64,000 nucleotides of DNA. Source: Synechococcus sp. KORDI-100 (lineage in GTDB: Bacteria > Cyanobacteriota > Cyanobacteriia > PCC-6307 > Cyanobiaceae). The notes under the pieces were generated by a model. That model saw only the letters and a program-made list of their open reading frames with translations, searched no databases and was not told the origin of the DNA. The translations under genes and the position numbers were made by a program. Positions 34,601 to 44,955 of this stretch are shown piece by piece. The DNA lies in assembly GCF_000737535.1 (NCBI RefSeq), contig NZ_CP006269.1, forward strand, positions 2,232,001 to 2,296,000. Direction: 5' to 3'. The stretch's first letter is position 1; each line of letters starts with the position of its first letter.

Positions 34601-34964
34601 CGGCACCGTTGATGATGAACGTGCCGCGCTCAGTCATCAGCGGGAGTTCGCCGATGAAAACCTCCTGTTCCTTGATCTCGCCGGTCTCCTTGTTCACGAG
34701 ACGGCAGGTCACATACATCTGAGACGCGAACGTGGCATCGCGACGCTTGGCCTCTTCCACGTCGTGGCGAGGACGCTTGAGTCGGTACTCGCTACCGATG
34801 AAGTGCAGCTCTAACTTCCCGGTGTAATCGGTGATCGGAGAGAAGCTTTCCAGCTCCTCGATCAGACCTTTATCTAAAAACCACTTGAAACTGGCCCGCT
34901 GCACCTCCACCAGATCTGGAAGGTAGGTGGCGGTCTTGGCGACCTGAATCGCGCTGCTGCTCAT
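31671..34964 (-). CDS. rpoB: RNA polymerase beta subunit
   Basis: The 1097-residue beta subunit of the transcription core enzyme. Recognisable blocks include the rifampicin-pocket region ([33 protein letters not shown] near 370-400), [17 protein letters not shown], the [11 protein letters not shown] segment, [13 protein letters not shown], and the C-terminal [15 protein letters not shown]. It opens the rpoB-rpoC1-rpoC2-hli-rlmN run. The 284-bp gap before it likely carries the operon promoter. Confidence 0.98.
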   Translation of the reverse strand: MSSSAIQVAKTATYLPDLVEVQRASFKWFLDKGLIEELESFSPITDYTGKLELHFIGSEYRLKRPRHDVEEAKRRDATFASQMYVTCRLVNKETGEIKEQEVFIGELPLMTERGTFIINGAERVIVNQIVRSPGVYFKDEQDKNGRRTYNASVIPNRGAWLKFETDKNSLLHVRVDKTRKINAHVLMRAMGLSDNDVVDKLRHPEFYKKSIDAANDEGISSEDQALLELYKKLRPGEPPSVSGGQQLLQTRFFDPKRYDLGRVGRYKINKKLRLTIPDTVRTLTHEDVLSTLDYLINLELDVGGASLDDIDHLGNRRVRSVGELLQNQVRVGLNRLERIIKERMTVGETDSLTPAQLVNPKPLVAAIKEFFGSSQLSQFMDQTNPLAELTHKRRISALGPGGLTRERAGFAVRDIHPSHYGRLCPIETPEGPNAGLINSLATHARVNEYGFIETPFWKVENGVVLRDGDPIYLSADREDEVRVAPGDVATDDDGRIKADLIPVRYRQDFEKVPPEQVDYVALSPVQVISVAASLIPFLEHDDANRALMGSNMQRQAVPLLRPERALVGTGLETQVARDSGMVPISRVNGTVTFVDATAIVVNDEDGNDHTHYLQKYQRSNQDTCLNHRPIVRCGDPVIVGQVLADGSACEGGEIALGQNVLIAYMPWEGYNFEDALLVSERLVTDDLYTSVHIEKYEIEARQTKLGPEEITREIPNVAEESLGNLDEMGIIRVGAFVESGDILVGKVTPKGESDQPPEEKLLRAIFGEKARDVRDNSLRVPGTERGRVVDVRIYTREQGDELPPGANMVVRVYVAQRRKIQVGDKMAGRHGNKGIISRILPREDMPYLPDGTPVDICLNPLGVPSRMNVGQVFELLMGWAASNLDSRVRIVPFDEMHGAEMSQETCEAFLKEAAKQPGKAWVYNPEDPGKLVLRDGRTGQPFDQPVAVGYAHFLKLVHLVDDKIHARSTGPYSLVTQQPLGGKAQQGGQRLGEMEVWALEAYGAAYTLQELLTVKSDDMQGRNEALNAIVKGKPIPRPGTPESFKVLMRELQSLGLDIAVYTDEGKEVDLMQDVNPRRSTPSRPTYESLGVADYDED

Positions 34965-35248
34965 GCGGGAACCCGACTGAGAGGACGAATGGGACGAGAG
35001 ACCTGAACAAACGAAATCAGATCACCGACAAGGATCGAAAACCATCACAGGCACTGCAAACCACCCCTCAAAGAGCGGCCACAGGGTGATGGAGTTCAGA
35101 GATCGCGGGTCAGATCAGCTGACAACAACAAGTGCACCGGAAGGGAATGGACGCTTCGGGGCCCACGGAATGGGGAAATCCAATCCATGGCCAGGCCAAT
35201 GCAACATCTTACACATCGAAGTTGCTGATACCAGGCCGGCTTACCAGA
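34965..35248. other. Leader region between tatD and rpoB
   Basis: No frame here is convincing on either strand. It is the longest gap in the rpsT-tatD-rpo run, so the rpoB promoter and 5' leader probably lie here. I could not pick out a clear -10/-35 pair or riboswitch. Confidence 0.4.
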
Positions 35249-36067
35249 TCACGGCAAACGAAACAGGCGGCGTGCGTTGGCGGTGCTGCTGGCGGCCACG
35301 CATTCGAGATCAACGCCGCGAAGCTCGGCCACCCGCGCCGCAACGGATGCCACAAACGCCGGTTCATTGCGCTTGCCCCGGCGTGGAACGGGGGCGAGAA
35401 ATGGACAATCCGTTTCCACCAGGAAGCGATCCTCAGGAACCCGGCGGGCACATTCATGGGTTGGAGCGGCCTTGGGGAAGGTGACGGTGCCGCTGAAGCT
35501 GATGTGAAAACCGAGCGCAAGGAAGCCATCCATTTCGTCTGGCGTCCCGCCCCAGCAATGCATCACTCCGGCTGGACAACGGCCTTGTGCCTGGCGGGTG
35601 CGCAGCTCCGCCAGCATCGGCTCCGCCGCATCCCGGCAATGAATGATCACCGGAAGATCAAGCTCAACGGCCAGATCGAGCTGCGGACGCAGCACCGCAA
35701 GCTGTTCGTCCAGATTCTTCTGCCGGAACAGATCAAGTCCAAGCTCACCGATGGCGACGACGCGTTCATCCTCCAGGGCTGAGCGCCTCAGGACTGCCTG
35801 CGTGTCCGCCTGCCAGTGCTGGGTGTCAAGCGGATGAACCCCGACGGAATAGCGCAGCTCCGGGAATCGATCAGCAAGCGCTCTGATCGCAGGAATCTCA
35901 GACGGCTCAACACAGGCATGAAGCAGAGCCGTCACGCCCGCTTCGCGCCAGCGCGCCGCGACGTCATCGAGATCCTCATCGAAGTTGCGGAACACGATGT
36001 GACAGTGACTGTCAATCAGCGTGGGAGTGGACGTCACGGGGGGCTGAAACTCGCCTTCACCCCCCAT
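35249..36067 (-). CDS. tatD: TatD family metal-dependent DNase/hydrolase
   Basis: A 272-residue TIM-barrel hydrolase. Metal ligands are visible in DSHCHIVF near residue 20, GELGLDLFR near 108, PVIIHCRDA near 140, MHCWGG near 168 and ETDCPFLAPVP near 218. The family removes 3' ends of DNA or acts on D-aminoacyl substrates. It follows rpsT by 15 bp on the same strand and precedes rpoB, as in other picocyanobacteria. Confidence 0.9.
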   Translation of the reverse strand: MGGEGEFQPPVTSTPTLIDSHCHIVFRNFDEDLDDVAARWREAGVTALLHACVEPSEIPAIRALADRFPELRYSVGVHPLDTQHWQADTQAVLRRSALEDERVVAIGELGLDLFRQKNLDEQLAVLRPQLDLAVELDLPVIIHCRDAAEPMLAELRTRQAQGRCPAGVMHCWGGTPDEMDGFLALGFHISFSGTVTFPKAAPTHECARRVPEDRFLVETDCPFLAPVPRRGKRNEPAFVASVAARVAELRGVDLECVAASSTANARRLFRLP

Positions 36068-36082
36068 TGTGCCGAGTGCGCC

Positions 36083-36445
<363 letters not shown>

Positions 36446-36482
36446 TTAGTTTGAAGAGACTCCTTACCTCTTTCACTTGCCT

Positions 36483-37811
36483 GTGAGCAGAGCGGTCAAC
36501 GAGGTTGACACCACGACTCCCTTCCCGCTGCGCCTGGTGCGGGATCCCGAGACTGCACACCATGAACTGCAGCGTCTGACCTCGCGGACAACAAGCGACC
36601 AGCAAGGCGAGGCTCGCGGTCGGGTGGATCAAATTCTGGAGGAGGTCCAGCGCCGCGGGGACACCGCCGTGAGGGACTTCACCGAACGCTTCGATGGCTT
36701 TCGTCCCGAACCGATTGCGGTGCCTGCCGAACGTCTTGAGCAGGCCTGGCGAGAGCTGCCGCTTGATTTGCGGGATGCCCTCGAGCTGGCCTGCCGCCGC
36801 ATTCAGGAATTTCATCAGCGACAACGCCCCGCTGACATCTCCATGAAGGGGCCCCATGGGGAGCAGCTGGGACGGCGCTGGAGACCGGTTCAACGGGCTG
36901 GCCTTTATGTACCTGGCGGACGGGCCTCCTACCCCAGCACCGTTTTGATGAATGCCGTTCCCGCGAGGGTGGCGGGCGTTGAGGAGATTGTGATCTGTTC
37001 TCCCGCCGGATCGGACGGTTGCGTGAACCCAGTTGTGCTGGGAGCCGCTCACCTCGCCGGCGTCAGTCGGGTGATGCGCATCGGTGGAGCCCAGGCGATC
37101 GCCGCCATGGCCTTCGGAACAGACAGTGTCCCGAAAGTCGATGTCATCAGCGGGCCAGGAAACCTCTATGTGACGCTTGCGAAACAAGCCGTTTACGGAC
37201 GCGTCGGCATCGATTCCCTGGCCGGTCCGAGCGAGGTTCTGGTGATCGCCGATCAAAGCGCTGATCCAGCGATGGTTGCCGCTGATCTGCTCGCCCAGGC
37301 CGAACATGACCCCCTGGCTGCAGCTGTTCTGATCACGACGGATTCCGGCCTGGCTGAAACCATCGGAGTCGCGATCAGCCAGCAGCTCCTGGATCACCCA
37401 AGACGCGAGATCTGCGAGGCATCACTGCGCGACTGGGGATTGGTGATCCTCTGTGAAGACCTGGAGACCTGTGCCCAGCTGAGCGACAGCTTTGCCCCGG
37501 AACATCTCGAGCTTCTCGTGGAACGTCCCGAGCCACTGGCGGAGCGGATCCGAAACGCCGGCGCCATCTTCCTGGGCCCATGGTCCCCGGAAGCGGTCGG
37601 GGACTATCTCGCTGGCCCGAACCACACCCTGCCGACCTGCGGTGCGGCTCGCTTCAGCGGAGCTCTCAGCGTGGAGACGTTCATGCGCCACAGTTCCATG
37701 ATCGGATTCAACCGGGCGGCGCTGGAGGCGACCGGTTCAGCCGTTCAACAGCTCGCTGGCAGCGAGGGGTTGCACAGCCACGCCGAATCGGTGCGGCTGA
37801 GGCTCAACTAA
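36483..37811 (+). CDS. hisD: Histidinol dehydrogenase
   Basis: A zinc-dependent NAD enzyme for the last two steps of histidine synthesis. The sequence shows [64 protein letters not shown] (zinc and catalytic residues) and APEHLEL. The start could be this GTG or the TTG 6 bp upstream; neither has a convincing Shine-Dalgarno. The stop overlaps the convergent rpiA stop by 4 bp. Confidence 0.95.
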   Translation: MSRAVNEVDTTTPFPLRLVRDPETAHHELQRLTSRTTSDQQGEARGRVDQILEEVQRRGDTAVRDFTERFDGFRPEPIAVPAERLEQAWRELPLDLRDALELACRRIQEFHQRQRPADISMKGPHGEQLGRRWRPVQRAGLYVPGGRASYPSTVLMNAVPARVAGVEEIVICSPAGSDGCVNPVVLGAAHLAGVSRVMRIGGAQAIAAMAFGTDSVPKVDVISGPGNLYVTLAKQAVYGRVGIDSLAGPSEVLVIADQSADPAMVAADLLAQAEHDPLAAAVLITTDSGLAETIGVAISQQLLDHPRREICEASLRDWGLVILCEDLETCAQLSDSFAPEHLELLVERPEPLAERIRNAGAIFLGPWSPEAVGDYLAGPNHTLPTCGAARFSGALSVETFMRHSSMIGFNRAALEATGSAVQQLAGSEGLHSHAESVRLRLN

Positions 37812-38521
37812 CGCCTGTCGAGACTGCGGACCCCCGCGACATCTCCGTTGATTTCTCCGACCAGGATTTCATCGGCAAGGTTGACGAAAAGGCCGTTCTC
37901 CAGGACACCTGGGATGTTGTTGATCGCCAGTTCGAGAGCAACAGCGTCAGCAATTCCCCCATCGAATTTGACGTCCAGGACAAGATTGCCCTGATCCGTG
38001 ACGACAGGTCCCGCCTTGCGCTGGGCCATGCGCAGCTCTGCACTCCCGTCCATGGATGAGAGCTGCTGCTGAACCTGACGCCAAGCCCCCGGCAACACCT
38101 CAACCGGCAGCAGAAAGCCGAGATTGAGGCGTTCGACCAGTTTGGTGGAATCAACCACCACCACAAAGCGCTCAGCTCGAGCAGCAACGAGTTTTTCCTG
38201 GACGTGGCATGCTCCTCCGCCCTTGATCAGCTGAAACCCCGGATCAACCTCATCCGCACCATCGATCGCCAGATCGATGCGCTCCACGGCATTGAGACTG
38301 AGCAGGGGGATGTTGAGCTCAGCTGCAAGAACCTCGCCCTGAAACGAGGTGGTGACACCGACGATATTTTTGAGTTCTCCACTGGCGAGCTTCGATCCCA
38401 GCGCTTTGATCATCAAGGCAGCGGTCGAACCGGATCCAAGGCCGAGAACCATCCCGTCCTTGATCTGTTCAACGGCGGCATCAGCGACCGCCTGTTTCAT
38501 CTGTGTCTGAAGATCAGCCAA
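37808..38521 (-). CDS. rpiA: Ribose-5-phosphate isomerase A
   Basis: A 237-residue enzyme interconverting ribose-5-P and ribulose-5-P in the Calvin and pentose phosphate cycles. The motifs [39 protein letters not shown] (catalytic Asp region) and [19 protein letters not shown] are diagnostic. The start is TTG at 38521; an ATG seven codons on is a possible alternative. It follows the HtrA gene by 37 bp on the same strand. Confidence 0.95.
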   Translation of the reverse strand: MADLQTQMKQAVADAAVEQIKDGMVLGLGSGSTAALMIKALGSKLASGELKNIVGVTTSFQGEVLAAELNIPLLSLNAVERIDLAIDGADEVDPGFQLIKGGGACHVQEKLVAARAERFVVVVDSTKLVERLNLGFLLPVEVLPGAWRQVQQQLSSMDGSAELRMAQRKAGPVVTDQGNLVLDVKFDGGIADAVALELAINNIPGVLENGLFVNLADEILVGEINGDVAGVRSLDRR

Positions 38522-38558
38522 CGGGCCACCAGTGACTGGCGGGAACGTAGCAAGGAGG

Positions 38559-39728
<1,170 letters not shown>

Positions 39729-39766
39729 TCACTGTGTAAAGGACGACATAAAACAACTTTCGCGAC

Positions 39767-40717
39767 ATGCGGTTTCGGATCTTTGGACTGTTGAGCGCAG
39801 TGGCCATGCTCAGCGCCTGCAGTGGAGTCCCTAATGGATCTCAATCGGACGCAAGCGGCGGCGAGTCATCCGATGGGGGCGGCAAGCTCAAGGCTGCTCT
39901 GCTTGAAGGCAAACCCTTTGCCATCAAAAAAGGCGATGGCTTTGAGGGCTGGTCCGTGGACGTCATCAACGCCGTCAAGGATGAAGCCGGACTTGGCTCG
40001 GTGGATTTCAGCGTGGCCTCCAGCGTCGATGAAGGGTTTGAAGCCATCACCTCCGGTGCAGCGGACATCGCCTGCGGCGTTGCCTTCACCTGGGAGCGGG
40101 CCGAAAAAGTGAATTACAGCCTGCCGTACGCCATCGGTGGCACCCGCTTGCTGGCCGGGCCCGATGTGGATGGCACACCTGAATCTCTGCAAGGTAAGAG
40201 CATCGGCGTCGTAAAGGATTCCGCCTCAGCCAAGGTGTTGAGCGATGTCGTGCCAGACATCGAGCTCACCAACTTCGCCACACCGACCGAAGCACTCGAT
40301 GCGCTCGCGGAAGAGAAGGTGGATATAAACGGTGGCCCCTCGCTCTGGCTGGCATCCAACCGAGGAGACAGCGGCAAGACGCTGGTGCCCGTCCGTCCGT
40401 ACGGCAGCTCGGGGGTCGGCTGCATCGTGAAACAGGACAACGGCAAGCTGCTGTCGGCCGCCAGCCTGGCGATCGGCCAGATGATGCAGGCCTACGTGGA
40501 CGGCGACGCCGGGTCCCGGGAAATGATCAACCGTTGGGTGGGTCCTGGAAGTGCGATTGATCTTTCAGAAGCCACGATCAGCGCCCTCTACCGGGTGATG
40601 TTGGCCTCCACGGCCGAGATCTCAACCAACGTGCAGGATCCAGCCGAACTCGCCGCCGTTGAAGAGACCGTCTCCGAGGCGGAGACCACAGACGCTGCCG
40701 ACTCTGAAAGCAACTGA
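39767..40717 (+). CDS. grrP: GrrP-like extracellular substrate-binding-like lipoprotein (copy 1)
   Basis: A 316-residue lipoprotein: signal ending in the lipobox LSAC near residue 18, an Asn/Ser/Gly linker, then a family 3 solute-binding fold (about 40-285; GFEGWSVDVINAVKD, ADIACGVAFTWERAEKVNYSLPYAIGGTRL, GKSIGVVKDSASAKVL). No ABC permease or ATPase is nearby. Orphan binding proteins of this kind (GrrP) accompany GrrA/GrrM peptide-modification loci in cyanobacteria. The second copy at 41291 shares its segments closely. The C-terminal 35 residues are acidic and Ala-rich. A role in binding or exporting the modified peptide is only inferred. Confidence 0.85.
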   Translation: MRFRIFGLLSAVAMLSACSGVPNGSQSDASGGESSDGGGKLKAALLEGKPFAIKKGDGFEGWSVDVINAVKDEAGLGSVDFSVASSVDEGFEAITSGAADIACGVAFTWERAEKVNYSLPYAIGGTRLLAGPDVDGTPESLQGKSIGVVKDSASAKVLSDVVPDIELTNFATPTEALDALAEEKVDINGGPSLWLASNRGDSGKTLVPVRPYGSSGVGCIVKQDNGKLLSAASLAIGQMMQAYVDGDAGSREMINRWVGPGSAIDLSEATISALYRVMLASTAEISTNVQDPAELAAVEETVSEAETTDAADSESN

Positions 40718-40789
40718 AGCAGAACCTGCCGCCGATTAACCAGCCAGAAGCAACAGGCAACCCGCTTCCCATCAACCTCATAACAACCG

Positions 40790-41187
40790 ATGAAACGCTC
40801 ATTGATCGCCTTCCACGCTCTGCTGGCCTCCAGCGCCGTTCTCTGCCAGAGCGCAGAAGCCTCCACCGTTTACAGCACTCCTGATCAGACAAACCCCTCG
40901 AATCTCGCATCGAAAACGCCCGCAACGGCAACTGGAGCAGCCTGCTCAAGTCCGTTGATCTCGATGGAGAGCTCATCGCCAAGGGCAAATGGGGCAATGG
41001 CGGCGGCCACAAGTTCAAAAACAGCCGCGGCTCCGGCAAGTGGAAAAACGGCAAGGGCGGCAGCAAGTGGAGCAACAGTCGGCCCAAGTGGGGGAACGGC
41101 TCCTACTACGGCGGCTGGAAGAACGGCGGTGGCTGGAAGAACGGCAGCGGCGGTTTAGTGAACTGGTTATCTCGTCCAGGAGCCTGA
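40790..41187 (+). pseudogene. grrA: GrrA-like glycine-rich RiPP precursor (copy 1), split by a -1 frameshift
   Basis: The ATG frame encodes a leader almost identical to that of the intact copy at 42192: MKRSLIAFHALLASSAVLCQ, then EASTVYSTPDQTNP. After that the homology moves to the -1 frame (LESRIENARNGNWSSLL, then GELIAKGKW) and runs to TGA at 41185-41187. The -1 frame holds the core with WGN, FKN, WKN, WSN, WGN, WKN and WKN repeats. The change point is the heptamer A-AAC-CCC at 40891-40897, which fits the X-XXY-YYZ slippage form. The 0 frame stays open to 41158 as an Ala/Gly/Ser/Thr-rich sequence. Loss of one base from a C run, a sequencing error or programmed slippage are all possible. The core frame has no start codon of its own. 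Confidence 0.8.
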
Positions 41188-41290
41188 TCCGATGCAAACG
41201 CGCCACCAAAATGTGCTTAAGAACACAAATCGAAACCTTCGCTGACGCGTGCTGCCTACACCGCTAAGAAAAAACAAACGCAGTTTTCGC

Positions 41291-42151
41291 ATGCGTGCAT
41301 TTCTGGCTCCAGCGGCAGCCCTGCTTGCCCTGGCCGCCCCGGTTGCCTTCTCCCCACAAGCTTTCGCGCAAAGCAACACGCTCAAGGCTGTGATCTTTGA
41401 GGACGCGAAGCCGCTCTATCAGAAAACGGAGACGGGCTACGAAGGATTCGGGGTTGATGTTCTCGAACAGATCAGGATGCAGGCCAATCGCAGCACGGTG
41501 ACGTACCGGCTGGCGTCGTCAGTCGAAGACGGCGTGGGCGCTGTGATCTCTGGTGAAGCCGACATCGCCTGTGGCGTGGCCTTCAACTGGGACCGCTCCA
41601 CCAAGGTCACCTACAGCCTTCCCTTCAGCGTCGGCGGCACCCGACTGCTGATGGCTTTCGATACCGCCATCGATGGCACCCCAGAGTCGCTGGTCGGTGA
41701 AACCATCGGCGTGGTGAAGGACTCCCAGTCCGCCAAGGTGCTGAGTGGCGTGGTTCCCGGCGCAACGCTGTTGAGCTTTGACACCCCAGAGGAAGCATTA
41801 GAAGCGTTCTACTCCGGTGAAGTCTCAATTCTGGGGGGAGGAACCCTCTGGCTCGCCGCCAACAGCCGGATTGATAAAACGGCTCTGCTGCCCTTCCGTC
41901 CCTACGGCCGCTCCGGCATCAGCTGCATCGTCAAACAGAACAACGGCAAGCTGCTCTCCTCCACCAACATTGCCCTAGGCCAGATGATGCAGGCCTATAT
42001 GGACGGTGATGCCGGCACGAGAGAAATGATCAATCGCTGGATTGGTCCTGGCAGCGATGTGGGACTGAGCCAAGAGACGATTCGCTCTCTGTACGGACTG
42101 ATCCTCAGCATTACCGCAGAACTCAACACCGCAGCGACACCAGGGATCTGA
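41291..42151 (+). CDS. grrP: GrrP-like substrate-binding-like protein (copy 2)
   Basis: A 286-residue secreted protein with a cleavable signal (AFLAPAAALLALAAPVAF, then QAFAQ) instead of a lipobox. The mature part parallels copy 1: YEGFGVDVLEQI, ADIACGVAFNWDRSTKVTYSLPFSVGGTRLL, ETIGVVKDSQSAKVLSGVV, RPYGRSGISCIVKQNNGKLLS and GDAGTREMINRWIGPGS. A GTG at 41249 would add 14 residues before the signal, so ATG at 41291 is preferred. It sits 40 bp before the intact grrA, repeating the grrP-grrA order of the first pair. Membrane-anchored versus soluble forms suggest different placements. Confidence 0.87.
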   Translation: MRAFLAPAAALLALAAPVAFSPQAFAQSNTLKAVIFEDAKPLYQKTETGYEGFGVDVLEQIRMQANRSTVTYRLASSVEDGVGAVISGEADIACGVAFNWDRSTKVTYSLPFSVGGTRLLMAFDTAIDGTPESLVGETIGVVKDSQSAKVLSGVVPGATLLSFDTPEEALEAFYSGEVSILGGGTLWLAANSRIDKTALLPFRPYGRSGISCIVKQNNGKLLSSTNIALGQMMQAYMDGDAGTREMINRWIGPGSDVGLSQETIRSLYGLILSITAELNTAATPGI

Positions 42152-42191
42152 CTGTTCCTCGATTGCTTTCGTTCCTCTTTTATCAACAGCC

Positions 42192-42593
42192 ATGAAGCGT
42201 TCACTGATTGCCTTCCAAGCACTGCTGGCCTCCAGCGCCGTGCTCTGCCAGACCGTTGAAGCCAGCTCCACCTACAGCACACCTGAGCAGCTGAACGGGC
42301 AGGCCAAAGCCAACAGCATCGAAGCCCGGATCGAAGCGGTGCGGAACACCGACTGGAGCAGCCTGCTCCAGGATCCTGAGATCGAAGGCGAGTTGATCGC
42401 CAAGAGCAAGTGGAAGAACGGCAAAGGCAAGAAATTCGGCAACAGCTACGGCAAAGGCAAGTGGGGCAACGGCAAGAGCGGCAGCAAGTGGGGTAACAGC
42501 CGGCCCACCTGGGGCAACGGTGGTTACAGCGGTGGCTGGCGCAACGGTGGCGGAGGCTGGAAGAACGGCGGCGGCGGATTCGTGAACTGGTGA
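42192..42593 (+). CDS. grrA: GrrA glycine-rich RiPP precursor (intact copy)
   Basis: A 133-residue precursor. A Sec-type signal covers residues 1-25 (RSLIAFQALLASSAVLCQ), followed by a leader with TDWSSLLQDPEIEGELIAKSKW. The C-terminal 65 residues are Gly/Asn/Lys-rich and contain repeated aromatic-x-Asn units: WKN, FGN, WGN, WGN, WGN, WRN, WKN, ending FVNW. Trp-x-Asn is the site at which GrrM-type radical SAM enzymes are known to form three-residue cyclophanes. Its stop overlaps the GTG start of grrM, so precursor and enzyme are coupled. An export signal on a RiPP precursor is a typical but odd feature of this family. Confidence 0.9.
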   Translation: MKRSLIAFQALLASSAVLCQTVEASSTYSTPEQLNGQAKANSIEARIEAVRNTDWSSLLQDPEIEGELIAKSKWKNGKGKKFGNSYGKGKWGNGKSGSKWGNSRPTWGNGGYSGGWRNGGGGWKNGGGGFVNW

Positions 42594-43795
42594 TCGTTTC
42601 TTCCAACGTCTCCTCCAACGGCAGGCCCGACCTCAACCGGTTCGGGCCCATCGGCCTCGTGGTTGTGCAGTCGACCTCGCTGTGCAACCTCGATTGTTCC
42701 TACTGCTACCTGCCTGATCGACAGAAGAAGCGGGTTTTTGATCTGGACATGCTGCCCCTCTTGGTGAGCCGCATTCTGGAAAGCCCCTATGCCGGTCCGG
42801 AATTTTCTCTGGTGTGGCATGCCGGAGAGCCGCTCACCCTGCCGACGAGCTGGTACGACGAAGCCACGACGATCCTGCAGCGCAGCCTGAAGGAACACGG
42901 TGCCGAGGAGCTGGAGTTCACCCAGCACGTGCAGACCAACGCCACCCTGATCAACGACGCCTGGTGCGACTGCTTCCGGCGCAACCGCATCGTGGTGGGT
43001 ATCAGCGTTGATGGACCCGAGGACATTCACGACGCACACCGGCGCTTCCGTAATGGACGTGGATCTCACGCCATGGCGATGAAGGGGATTGAGGCCCTGC
43101 ATCGCAACGATCTGCCCTTCCACTGCATCTCAGTGGTGACGTCCGATGCCATGGAGCAACCGGAGCGGATGTACCGCTTCTTCCGCGACAACGGCATCAA
43201 CGATGTGGGCTTCAACGTTGAGGAGCAGGAGGGGATCAACACCAGCTCCTCGATGCAGGGCTCAGCGATGGAGGAGAACTATCGCGACTTCCTGCGGGCC
43301 TTCTGGCGCCTCAGTGAGCAGGACGGCTACCCCGTGGTGCTGCGTGAATTCGAGCAGGTGATCAGCCTGATTCAAGGCAACGCTCGGATGACCCAGAACG
43401 AGCTGAATCGCCCGTTCTCAATCCTCAGCGTGGATTGGGAGGGAAATTTCTCCACCTTCGACCCTGAGCTGTTGTCGGTGGCCAGCGACCGCTATGGCAG
43501 CTTCAACCTCGGCAATCTGAAGGATCTGTCGTTGGTGGAGTCCACCCACACCGAACAGTTCCGTCGGCTGATGGCCGACATGACCAGCGGCGTGGACACC
43601 TGCCAAAAAGGCTGTGAGTACTTCGGCCTCTGCGGTGGTGGCAACGGCAGCAACAAATTCTGGGAACACGGCACCCTTGCCTCCAGCGAAACAAACGCCT
43701 GTCGATTCGGCACCCAGATCCCTGTTCAAGTCCTGCTTGAGCGCTTTGAAGAAGGTCCGCCTCTTCCACAACCAACTGTCAAACAAGCTGTTTGA
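42590..43795 (+). CDS. grrM: GrrM radical SAM/SPASM peptide-modifying enzyme
   Basis: A 401-residue radical SAM protein. The cluster motif CNLDCSYC (Cys 32, 36, 39) lies in a TIM-like barrel (VWHAGEPLTLP, VQTNATLIND, GISVDGPEDIHDAHRRFR). A SPASM domain near 335-375 carries CQKGCEYFGLCGGG and NACRFG, for auxiliary iron-sulphur clusters. It should act in the cytoplasm before export. GrrM enzymes link the Trp ring to the Asn beta carbon in W-x-N. GTG start inside the grrA stop codon. One enzyme presumably serves both precursors. Confidence 0.93.
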   Translation: MIVSSNVSSNGRPDLNRFGPIGLVVVQSTSLCNLDCSYCYLPDRQKKRVFDLDMLPLLVSRILESPYAGPEFSLVWHAGEPLTLPTSWYDEATTILQRSLKEHGAEELEFTQHVQTNATLINDAWCDCFRRNRIVVGISVDGPEDIHDAHRRFRNGRGSHAMAMKGIEALHRNDLPFHCISVVTSDAMEQPERMYRFFRDNGINDVGFNVEEQEGINTSSSMQGSAMEENYRDFLRAFWRLSEQDGYPVVLREFEQVISLIQGNARMTQNELNRPFSILSVDWEGNFSTFDPELLSVASDRYGSFNLGNLKDLSLVESTHTEQFRRLMADMTSGVDTCQKGCEYFGLCGGGNGSNKFWEHGTLASSETNACRFGTQIPVQVLLERFEEGPPLPQPTVKQAV

Positions 43796-43822
43796 TTCTT
43801 TGATTCGATTGATTCGCACCCG

Positions 43823-44317
43823 ATGAACCGCACCCACTGTCTTCTGCTTGGCGCCACGGTTGGCATCAGCCTGATCGCCCCTGCTCACAGCCTCGCGGCC
43901 TGCAAGTTTCTGATGCCGCTCGGCGGTAACGGCAGCGGACCTGAACCCTACATCGTGAAGAAACGGGTTCAACGTCCCAAAGGCCTGATCGGCAACGCGG
44001 TGGGCCGCACGAACTGGAACACCGACTTTGTGGTGGATCAGCCTTATCGAAGCTACAAGTTGTTTTTCACAGCGGATTCAACCGATGGGCAGCCTGGCGA
44101 GTATCCGATCGAAGCATTCCTGAAGTTTGCCGGAGGGGGATCCATGAAGGTTGTGGATGAAAGGATGAAACCTCCCACCGGCACTGGCGCCCAGTTCGGG
44201 CCCTTCAGTCCACCGCAAGGCCAGGGCATCAGCCAGGTGAACTTCAAAATCGGCGCCAACAACGATCCCGGCGGGACCGGGTTCAGCTACCGAATCTCCG
44301 TTCAGGGCTGCAACTAG
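43823..44317 (+). CDS. Secreted hypothetical protein next to the grr locus
   Basis: A 164-residue protein with a signal peptide (LLLGATVGISLIAPAHSLAA) and a mature part rich in Gly, Pro and Lys, with two Cys (residues 27 and near the C-terminus, QGCN) that could form one disulphide joining both ends. Beta-strand-like stretches (YKLFFTADST, VNFKIGANND) suggest a small extracellular sandwich domain. No family is recognised. It starts 27 bp after grrM on the same strand, so it may belong to the locus. No terminator is visible between them. Confidence 0.7.
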   Translation: MNRTHCLLLGATVGISLIAPAHSLAACKFLMPLGGNGSGPEPYIVKKRVQRPKGLIGNAVGRTNWNTDFVVDQPYRSYKLFFTADSTDGQPGEYPIEAFLKFAGGGSMKVVDERMKPPTGTGAQFGPFSPPQGQGISQVNFKIGANNDPGGTGFSYRISVQGCN

Positions 44318-44450
44318 CCCCCAGGCCAAACGATCAAACAAGGGCGGGCCGGCGGTCTTCTACATTGAAGAGGTGTCCGGCGGGCATCTCCTTCGGGGGA
44401 CAGTTCACAACTGAAACGCGCGTCGGTCCGACGCCCGATCCCCGTCCTCC

Positions 44451-44918
44451 TTGCCGCATCCTCTCCTGCCAGAGCTTGAGACGCTGTCCACCCAGGTGGC
44501 GTCAACCCAGGCTTACGAGCTGTGCGGTATCCAACTGCTCACGCACATGAGCCCAATGACGCTGGAAGTGCAGATCCGACACAGCAGCGGTGCTGATGTG
44601 AGCCTGGACGACTGCGCCCAGTTCAGCGGAGTGTTGGGAGCGGCTCTGGAGACTTCAGAGCTCCTGAACGAGGCCTACGTGCTGGAAATCAGCAGTCCAG
44701 GGATCGGTGAACAGCTCGCCACAGACAGAGACTTCCAAACCTTCCGTGGGTTTCCTGTGGAGGTCACCCATCGTGATCTCGACGATGCCGAGAATCGTTT
44801 TGATGGGTTGCTGCTCGAGCGCGACGACGAAAGTCTGCAGATCAATATCCGCGGACGCATCAAGCGCATCCCTCGCAACCAGGTCATCGGCGTTCGGCTC
44901 ACAAGTCCCGGCGCTTAA
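44451..44918 (+). CDS. rimP: Ribosome maturation factor RimP
   Basis: A 155-residue protein needed for 30S assembly. The core YVLEISSPGIGEQLATDRDFQTFRGFPVEV near 73-102 is the RimP signature, preceded by the divergent acidic N-domain. The start is TTG. It opens the rimP-nusA-ylxR-infB cluster; the 133 bp before it show no gene. Confidence 0.9.
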   Translation: MPHPLLPELETLSTQVASTQAYELCGIQLLTHMSPMTLEVQIRHSSGADVSLDDCAQFSGVLGAALETSELLNEAYVLEISSPGIGEQLATDRDFQTFRGFPVEVTHRDLDDAENRFDGLLLERDDESLQINIRGRIKRIPRNQVIGVRLTSPGA

Positions 44919-44955
44919 ACGCTCGACCCCCCTTTCTCCTCCCTGTCTCCCTTCG

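Noticed and set aside
40790..41158. Reading the 0 frame of grrA1 as a real 122-residue Ala/Gly/Ser/Thr protein
   Set aside because: The paralogue shows that the core lies in the -1 frame; the 0-frame tail has no W-x-N units and looks like frame-shifted translation.
39767..42151. The two binding-like proteins as ABC amino-acid importers
   Set aside because: No permease or ATPase gene is nearby, and both are placed next to GrrA precursors.
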